A stretch of DNA of 64,000 nt from Larix kaempferi. Taxonomy: Eukaryota > Streptophyta > Pinopsida > Pinales > Pinaceae. Within the stretch, counting starts at the first letter, position 1, and each line of letters starts with the position of its first letter. This document shows, piece by piece, positions 56,458 to 64,000 of this stretch. The stretch lies in the NCBI GenBank assembly GCA_027924585.1, contig BSBM01000608.1, positions 10,824,501 through 10,888,500 of the forward strand. Direction: 5' to 3'. Made by a program: the position numbers and the translations under genes. Under the pieces are notes generated by a model, which was not told where the DNA came from, searched no databases, and saw nothing but the letters and a program-made list of their open reading frames with translations.

Positions 56458-59400
56458 TTCCCTAGAGTGTTTAGTTGTGAACAGGTTAGTTGAACCCGAG
56501 AGAAATTGGGTCAATTAAGTGAGTGACATATGAATCTATAGTCGATGTCCTTCATGTGGTGGCCTAATTGCTTGACTTAGGAGTGGCATCTACTTTGCAA
56601 TTAAGTTTATGTTTGCTTACGAATTTTGAAATAGTAATCTTAGTTTTAAATGAGGTTAGGCATGCTTATTTCGTTGCATTAGTGGTGAGTCACATAATTG
56701 ACATCTTTTGCTACTCCTTTCCCCTTATTTTTAAATAATGTTTGCTTATCCATGACCTTGTCTTAATCCATTTTAATGCTCATATGCAGAATTTAGGTTC
56801 AAGGTGTTTTCCATTGCATTTGTTTAGTATTTCATTTGAATTTCTAATTAAACATTAGAAAAAAAACATATGTTCATTTATCTTTGAAAAATGGGTTAGT
56901 TTGTTGATTGTTGCAGAACAAGTTATCATTTTCTATGGATACCATCTCAAGATGTCCACGAGGATATCGAGATTTTTGGTATAAGGCATCTACAGGTTGA
57001 TATAGACACATCCACAAAATATCTCAGACACCCAGATCATAATTTTAGAAATATTGGTTGTGACATTTGCTGCAAAACCTCTTCTACATGATTTGTTGCA
57101 AAACCTCTTCTACATGATTTGTTATAGAACCCACTAATGATGTTGCAGATCCCGCCATGTACATGATTATTGTGTAACCTATCCGTTGTGGATGCTGCAA
57201 ATCCCATCATCTACGAGCTATTGTGTATATTGTTGATCCCATCATCTATAGGAGCTGTGGATGATGCATATTCCATTAGCTGCAGAATGTTGAGGATCCC
57301 ATAAATTTGTTGCAGAACCCACAAGTCAGTATTTCAAATTTCAACCACCATGACAGGGATCTAGGAGCATCATCAACCATCTTGGATATGGAAAGAAATC
57401 TTGAATAAGATTGGCTAAGAATTGTCAGCAAGGATCATGGAATTAATTATGAATTTGTTTTGACTGCTATTTATAAGCAAATTGTTAAAACCACTTGAGA
57501 ATATTTTGGATCGACATTTATTATTTGTTATTTATATTTCAAACAAGCTTATTTATAAAAGAGAGTGCCTTCTCCATTCTAAAGGGAAGGGTCTCTTAGA
57601 GCATAGTCCAAGCTATAATGAAATACACTACAGTTTCTTGATATCCGATTTATAATTTAGATTGCAGATTGTTCATTTTATGTTAATGCTTGATTAGTTT
57701 ATGTCAATGTAGCTTTAATTCGCTACCCTGGTCTTGGGAGACAGAAGTCACTCCATGAAAACAAGGCATGGTGCGTTTTAAAGATCTTCTATTTCTTTTT
57801 ATGTATGTTCTTATTTATTTCTGCATTTTGATTTCATAAAGTATTTTACTTTTGCAAGATAAGTTTATTCATTTTATTACCGACAATAGATTGGTCTTTT
57901 AATTCAGTTCGTTTGCATGAGTTCAATTTCTTTTGGTTTCAACTAAGTACATAGCTTACCATCAAATTCTTTCATGTCACAAATCCCTAAAAGTTTGATT
58001 CTTAGTTGGCCAACTTTTAGTTCTTTTATTTGTAATTTTACAAGTGTTTTTTTTCTTTTCCACAAAATAATTTCCAAATCATAGATTAGTTTTCCTTGGA
58101 GCTTGCAAACAATGATAGCAATGATTTATGGAAATAGGAAATTCTTAAATCTTGCCAACAAATAACCTAGTGACAACAAGGTCTCAATAGTTTAATCAAT
58201 GTTCAAGTACATGATCATTGCCAAGAGATTGAGTTAGCTCTCATTTATGAAGTGTGATGAGTGATACAATTTCATTTTCTTAGAAAGCATATTAGATAAA
58301 CTAATGCAAGATATCAACTGTAGCATGCATATACAATACACGACATATCACAAGCATTTGAACTCTAGGTTGATAAATTAATGCATGGTTGAATTAGTTA
58401 CTCTTGCTATAAAATAGTGAGATAATTAATTAACCCATCAATTAGTTCATTGCATGCATGCATAAAATTCAAATAGCTTTAATGAGTTCAAATTTACATT
58501 AAGATCTTTTAACCTAGATCATATCTCTACTTTGGATTGGCACAAAATAATTTTATTGTTTGTGTACAAGAATCTACACTATTATTATTTTAATCCATCA
58601 TCTCTACACTAACCCTAGTTCCTAGAAATAATCATTAATGAACAAATATATTTTGAGCTTCACTAGGTAATGCAGTTTGATTCGTATTTTATTATATCTT
58701 TTCAGAGACCTAACATACTGTGATCAGGCATATGCTCTTTTTATTTTATTATTTACTTTAGAAAGCCAATTTTAGACATCAAATATCCCCTAGTGTAAGA
58801 AGGGGGGTCCTATGTATATAAATAAAGTCAATATCCCTAACATAAAATGTAAGTTGTCAATAAGAGTTATCAGGCCCATATTATTTAAAAGTGACATTTT
58901 TATAATATTAGAACCTTGATAAGTTTTGTCCCAAAGCTTTATCTAATCCTAATACAAATCATTTATTAATCACTTAATATAAGTTGGCCTCACTACATGA
59001 AATGGCCTAGTGAGCCACAAATAGGCTATGGAACCCAAGTAATAATGGATATAATAAATATATACATAATGTCTAAATGTTTTCTCATCCGTGGTTGTGT
59101 TAGGGGCACAACATGCCCTTATATATTAGAGTTATTAGAGTTCTTTGAGATTGGGATATCTTTCTAAGCTTTTCTAGGCCCTCTTCAAAAAGATAGTGAT
59201 CATATAGATAAGAAAAATTCAATATTTCTACAAATAAAATTTATCCTTCTTCCTCACAATTAAGATTGTAAGTGTTATTGTAGTTTTTCTTCATCTTGAA
59301 AAAGTGACAATTGAAAGTGTTGTTGTAGTTCTTCATCCTAAACAAATGACAATTTAAAGTGTTATGGACATGGTTCTTAATTAACATTAGAAGCATACTT

Positions 59401-60407
59401 TTACAATATCTTGTAGAAGATGCATCTCCACTTGACACTCGTCTAAAGAAAACCTTCTTTGTTTTTAGCCACATTCATTGGGCTTTGCTCTTCCTCTCTT
59501 ACTAAATGAATTTCTAGTACAATAATTTCAACTCTTTGACCAGTTTCTAAATAGAGACTTTGATTCCATAACTTGATCAATCTAAGCAACAAATCAAAAT
59601 TATGAACTCTACATGACACAAATAAATGCTCTCAAAATCAAAAACATGTTGTGGCCCAATTCAAATGCTCATTACTTTTTTCATTGTAAACCCAGATAGA
59701 GCATATGATATATCAAAAAATATCTAAGAAGATGAGTTTTTCAATGGGTAAGTCAAACCTAGAACGTTCTTTTAACACGTCCAAAATCACAATTTTCCAA
59801 ACTTCAATATCCTTTTATGCTCTATCAAAAAATATCTAAGAAGATGATTTTATCAATAGGTAAGTCAAACCTAGAACATTCTTTTAACACATCCAAAATC
59901 ACAATTTTCCAAACTTCGATGTCCTTGTCATTTCACCTCCTTGATGATTTTATTTGAAATCGCCTAATTTTCCAAGTACTTTTTAGATTTTAAGCAACAT
60001 TTTGAAAATTTTCAAAAACCCTTCTAAATATTGTAATGCTCCTAAGAGGTCTCTTTTTTTTTGGCTTGAAGCAACACAACAAAAGCGAGAATCGATTTGG
60101 ACTTCGATACCAACTTGCGGTGTTTTAACACCCAAACATAACTACAACTGCATGTATAAAAATAACTGAAACAAAAACAGAAATATAATTGAAAAGAAGA
60201 ATAAAACAAGTAGGTGCTCTTGAACACCTAGAGTTGTACAATTCTAAGTAATGGGGAAGACTTATTTAGTAAACAATAAGTTGGTTAATTGTACTGATAA
60301 TATGATATGAGATACATATGAGAGGGTGAAATCTGTACCTATATAAATAGATGCAAAAAAGAAAAACAACAAAACCTTAACTCAAATCTCAAGTCATTAA
60401 AAAGAGT
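56458..60407. other. Gene-free duplicated flank (copy B, part 2)
   Basis: Matches 27596-31335 as far as 59972, then enters B-only DNA. No gene recognised. The short frame at 59241-59474 has a shorter relative at 30588-30785 only because of the duplication. Confidence 0.55.
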
Positions 60408-60415
60408 GACTAAAC

Positions 60416-61346
60416 CAATGTTCCACCAAGTTTTTGGGCCGTGGGAGTGTGGGCATGGGTAAACACACATTGGGGACGTGTCAAGACCACCCCAAATTTT
60501 AGGAAAATTTAAGGGACATGAAGAGGTCGAGGTCTTTAAAATTATTAAAATATATATAATTTATATAAATCCTAACATATTAACATATAAATTCGTCATA
60601 CCATCACCATTTACATACTAACACTTAAACAGTAAATATAAAATAGTAAATTCATCATAGTAAACACGGTTGTCAATTCATCATTGATTTATGAATCAAT
60701 TATCATTTGAGTATTTTAATTTCACATTTATAAATTCTAAATTTATAATACATGCACATCTTCCATTATAAATCTGAATTATAAACATAAATAGTAGATG
60801 AAAATTTAAGATATTAAAATCATAAACATCACATAAAGTCTTAAACAACTTCATCAATGACAATATCTACTTCTAGAGTCGCAAGTTAAACTGAAAACTA
60901 ACAATGGACAATGAAAACTGAAAATAAAGTAGCGAAAACAAAGCTGAAAGCAACAAAAGAGCATAAAGGAGATAGTTCCATGGACTAGTCCTCCCCATGC
61001 ATCCATTGCATGAAGCCATCAAGACCATCAATGGGAGTGTCACTATTTGAGTAAGATCCACTCTCATGAGTGACCAATGGCACACCAACCAATCCATGCT
61101 TTTTTTTTGCTTTTTATGTTATGGAAAAAAATTGAAAATTGTTGGGGCGTTTGGGCATCCCCCTTTTCCGTGAGGGGACGCCCAAAAGCCCCCCACCTCT
61201 TTGGGACGTTCCTTATGTGTTTCCTCGAGTTTCTGGGAAAAGGGGACGTGGGGAAATGTCTCCCAAGGAGTCCCCAAACCCCCGGGGCATGGGAAACGAG
61301 GGGAGCGCACCCCCAACCCTGGGTGATGCGTCCCCGTGGAACACTG
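60416..61346. mobile_element. Non-autonomous hAT-type DNA transposon, 931 bp
   Basis: The left end CAATGTTCCAC and the right end, read inward, CAGTGTTCCAC form 11-bp terminal inverted repeats with one mismatch. They fit the CARTG-type start of hAT elements. An exact 8-bp target duplication gactaaac flanks them (60408-60415 and 61347-61354), the length typical of hAT. The interior has no transposase: it is mostly AT-rich, while the right 200 bases are very GC-rich with repeated ggggacg/cgtcccc words, one of which also occurs near the left end (60470). It must have been moved by a related active element. Confidence 0.85.
61141..61346. repeat. GC-rich subterminal region of the hAT
   Basis: Runs of gggga, ccccc and ggacg words in both orientations give strong foldback potential. 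Open frames of about 85-90 codons on both strands are a compositional effect and have no transposase motif. Confidence 0.6.
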
Positions 61347-61354
61347 GACTAAAC

Positions 61355-61772
61355 CATCATTATGGAAAAATAGCATTTTTACAACAATGAAATATGAAAA
61401 ATGAAATCCTTAATATTGTAATATTATACACAATCATGTTTGCAACTAAGCCATCATTATGTAAAAATAGCATTTTTACAATAATGAAATATGAAAAATA
61501 AAATCCTTAATGTTGTATCTTATACAAAATCATGATTGCACACATAATAGTTAAATATATAGTCTAATATATACTTATAAAGATTATATGGTTAAGTGAA
61601 TTAATTAAGTTAATAGTATATTTGCTTTTCATAGCCCACGCGTTGGATCGATGAAAATCTAAAACTGAAATTGTATGCAGGGACAGAAGTCCATTCTATT
61701 GCTATATGGCATATGCCAAAGTAAATAGTCTCTTTCCATGTTCATTTCAATTGAAATGCGTTTAGTTAGCAA
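61355..61772. other. B-only DNA with a 96-bp tandem duplication
   Basis: Units containing catcattatg, then aaaatagcatttttaca, lie at about 61354 and 61450. The hAT target site is at the edge of unit 1. Copy A has only about 9 bases in place of 59973-61772, so A lost this stretch or B gained it. Confidence 0.65.
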
Positions 61773-63212
61773 GGCTCGAAATGTGTATGGTTATTTTCAT
61801 TTTTCTCCTTGGCATCATATTAGGACTTCAAACTTATTTTGCTCAAAGAGTAAGTTATTGATGTTTAAGGAACAAGTTGTGTACTAACAGTGCAATGCAA
61901 TAGAAACAATCTCTAGGCTAGTTAGCAAACAGTTTTAACAATACTCTATTATGTAGTTTCTGTTGCATGCTATAAAGGTAAATGTTGTTTGGTAATTAGC
62001 ATCCAGATGATAAGTGTTATTATGAATAAATCAATCATGGAAGGTTTAAAGTGTAAGTATAACAATGAGAAGCCATGTTTATTTCTTACAAAACCCTTCC
62101 CGCATAAGCTACATTACAAGGTTTCCTACAAACCTCCCTTTGTGAATTACTATATATCTCCACGAGGAAATAGTATATTCATTTTTTAGAGAAACAAAAG
62201 CCAACGTATTGTTGGAAAGCCTATCCAATATCAAGTAAACTACTCCCTTGCTTTGTTTTCTTGACAGATTTTTAGTACCATCAATCATCATGGAAATGTT
62301 CCAAGAGTCTAGAATATTAGAATCAATTTATTATTTTGCAGCATTAAATCCTTGTCCTGGGTTATTCGGCATGCAACTGTTAATAATAAGAAACATGCAA
62401 TCAATTAGTTTTCCATGTGTACTCCAAAATTGGCTTTCCTGTAACATACAGAATTATCTTGATGGACATAATGTATTAGGATTAATGCATAGACGACAAC
62501 CCATTTGGAGCATTGTATTTATAATTGACACTGGGAGCTACTTTGGTGCAGGAAAACATCCCAAATACTTTGCTCGAGTAGAAAAAAAGGAAGATTTTAG
62601 CATTCCCAAGTTTGAAAGACAAATTAAAATTCATTAGACATGTTGCAAAGAAATGAAATCCAATTGACAAATTTGTTGCAAAGAAATGCAACATAATATT
62701 CTTGCACACAAGTGCATTACTTATAGATTCAAAATGCTATCTGTATTTGTTCTATCAACTAGGTATGTTTACTGGCTTACACTCAAACTGTATGTACATA
62801 CCTTACAATTCCAAAACAATCTAATTATAGGGGAATTAGGGGAAAACGCATATACTAGAGCATTACTTGTAAAAAGAGAAGATCTTCGGTGATTGCACCG
62901 AGAGAAGCAAGGTGTGTTCTACAACTCAGCAATAAAGAGATTGTAATGTCTATCCCATGTAACGTCTGTCCCATTCGTCCCAATATGATATGTGATACAA
63001 AACTAAAAATATACCTATAATAAATCTAATATGAGCTAAATAATAATCATTCACAAATATTTATATATATAAAAAAACACTAAAAATGAAATCATATCAG
63101 AAAAAGAGGAATTTGAGACAATTGTTTGGCACCATTCATGTATTTTTTTATCAATCCATAGTATCAACCAGTAAATTGCATCTCAATTGTTTTTTGCATC
63201 CCTCTCGATGCT

Positions 63213-63258
<46 letters not shown>

Positions 63259-64000
63259 TGACTATGGATCTTTTAAGCATTGAAATATTTGCATCTCAAT
63301 TGTTTTTTGGATCCCTCTCGATGCTTACTAGATCCAGAGTTAAGATGGATCTGTGTTGGTTGTAGTTATCATCCCTGAAGAACAAAGCAGCATCTTCCAA
63401 TTTCTAAAGGGTTGAAACTTAACTGGCAAACTTTTGGTTCATGATAAATAATATCAAACCAATGGCCATTGTATAATGAACTCACTATATTCCTTTCTGG
63501 AGTTTTAAAAAGAACTATGGAGATGTGTGTCTTAATTCATCTTCAACAACCGAAGACTTGAAACTCGAGGCAAAGAGAGAGTTAAGTAATTTAAGAATCA
63601 ATTCATAAATTGAAAAAGACAAATTATAGAAACATGTCATGGAACATAAAAATACAAATGATATTAAAATTTCAAATACTTAAGATGTAGAGAACACTTG
63701 AATAGATTGCTTTTGGAATAAACGTGTGATAGGCACATTCTATTACTTGGGTGATCTCATCATCATAATCACCCATCCCTTTTCACAAATGGGACATATA
63801 ACGAATAAGAATTTTCATTGTACAAATGTTCTCCTCAATAGACTATGCTTGGTAAAACGTGTGTATCATCAGCCTAAGGTATATGGTCACATCATCCAAG
63901 AACTGGTAACATGGATCTAACAACAAATTACAATGAAGCACTGAGATACTACCACGAACATGAGGAGCGTACATACCATACTGATACAAAGCCCTCACTT
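61773..64000. other. Gene-free duplicated flank (copy B, part 3)
   Basis: Matches 31346-33556. No gene recognised. The frame at 62248-62637 is 129 codons long, but its partner in copy A has a stop and several replacements, so it shows no constraint. A 40-bp stretch near 62785-62825 is missing from A. Confidence 0.55.
63216..63256. repeat. (TA)n microsatellite
   Basis: About 20 ta repeats. The matching place in copy A (near 32754) has only about 7, so the tract changed length after duplication. Confidence 0.95.

Larger units (their letters stand above)
47582..64000. repeat. Segmental duplication, copy B
   Basis: Direct copy of 24567-33556, expanded from about 9 to 16.4 kb mainly by a copia (50403-56452) and by a 1.8-kb B-only stretch (59973-61772) that contains a hAT. 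Homology reaches the last base of the window, so the duplication extends further. Confidence 0.9.

Noticed and set aside
60085-60135. Primer-site-like cttcgatacca followed by tgttttaaca
   Set aside because: The spacing is too long, the match is partial, and no LTR end or pair was found.
61119-61390. Pro/Gly-rich frames on both strands near the hAT end
   Set aside because: They result from GC-rich subterminal sequence and lack transposase motifs.
62248-62637. 129-codon frame shared by both duplication copies
   Set aside because: Copy A has a stop and about eight replacements over 88 codons, so there is no sign of selection.
1-64000. tRNA, rRNA or other structural RNA genes
   Set aside because: Tails matching tRNA were found only as primer sites; no complete gene could be recognised by eye.

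Overview
The window is plant nuclear DNA made almost entirely of mobile elements. It is AT-rich, has no intact host gene, and is packed with nested, decayed LTR retrotransposons of ordinary plant types: Ty1/copia with initiator-tRNA-Met primer sites, and a Tat/Ogre-type Ty3/gypsy. A LINE with a C-terminal RNase H, a miniature TRIM/SMART-like retroelement, a non-autonomous hAT and a fragment resembling an endogenous pararetrovirus are also present. Very long LTRs, deep nesting and old copies that were never removed suggest a large, slowly purged genome. A gymnosperm, probably a conifer, is my best guess; this is inference.

Left part (1-24566). A 1768-bp LTR (118-1885) belongs to a minus-strand element that runs off the left edge. 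After a possible caulimovirid RT/RNase H remnant (2190-2900) comes a 208-bp tandem repeat. Its second copy is split by a 19.7-kb insertion (4693-24426, target duplication aggac). That insertion is best read as one old solo LTR of about 2.6 kb, later hit by a gag-only Ogre-like element (7115-17460, target duplication agaag) and a minus-strand copia (17563 to about 24307).

Middle part (24567-48765). A left-truncated copia LTR (24567-26023) carries a 280-bp TRIM. About 7.5 kb of gene-free DNA follows, then a possible lysine-rich terminal exon (33551-33646), microsatellites, a LINE 3' end (37100-38097), and a plus-strand copia (38708-48765, target duplication gtttg). That copia has lost integrase and RT and contains another copia on the minus strand (41041-46949, target duplication tatgt).

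Right part (48766-64000). This is a second copy of the block 24567-33556. It was enlarged by a nearly complete but inactivated copia (50403-56452, target duplication gatag) and a 931-bp hAT (60416-61346, 8-bp target duplication gactaaac). The duplication starts inside a copia LTR and continues past the right edge.

No element here can move by itself. Every polyprotein frame has stops, shifts or deletions, and one otherwise long RT frame has lost a catalytic aspartate. The main interest lies in the insertion and duplication history, the two gag-only elements, the tandem arrays inside element untranslated regions, and the two miniature non-autonomous elements. Element boundaries were set by hand alignment of termini and target duplications. 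Identities quoted are estimates by eye.
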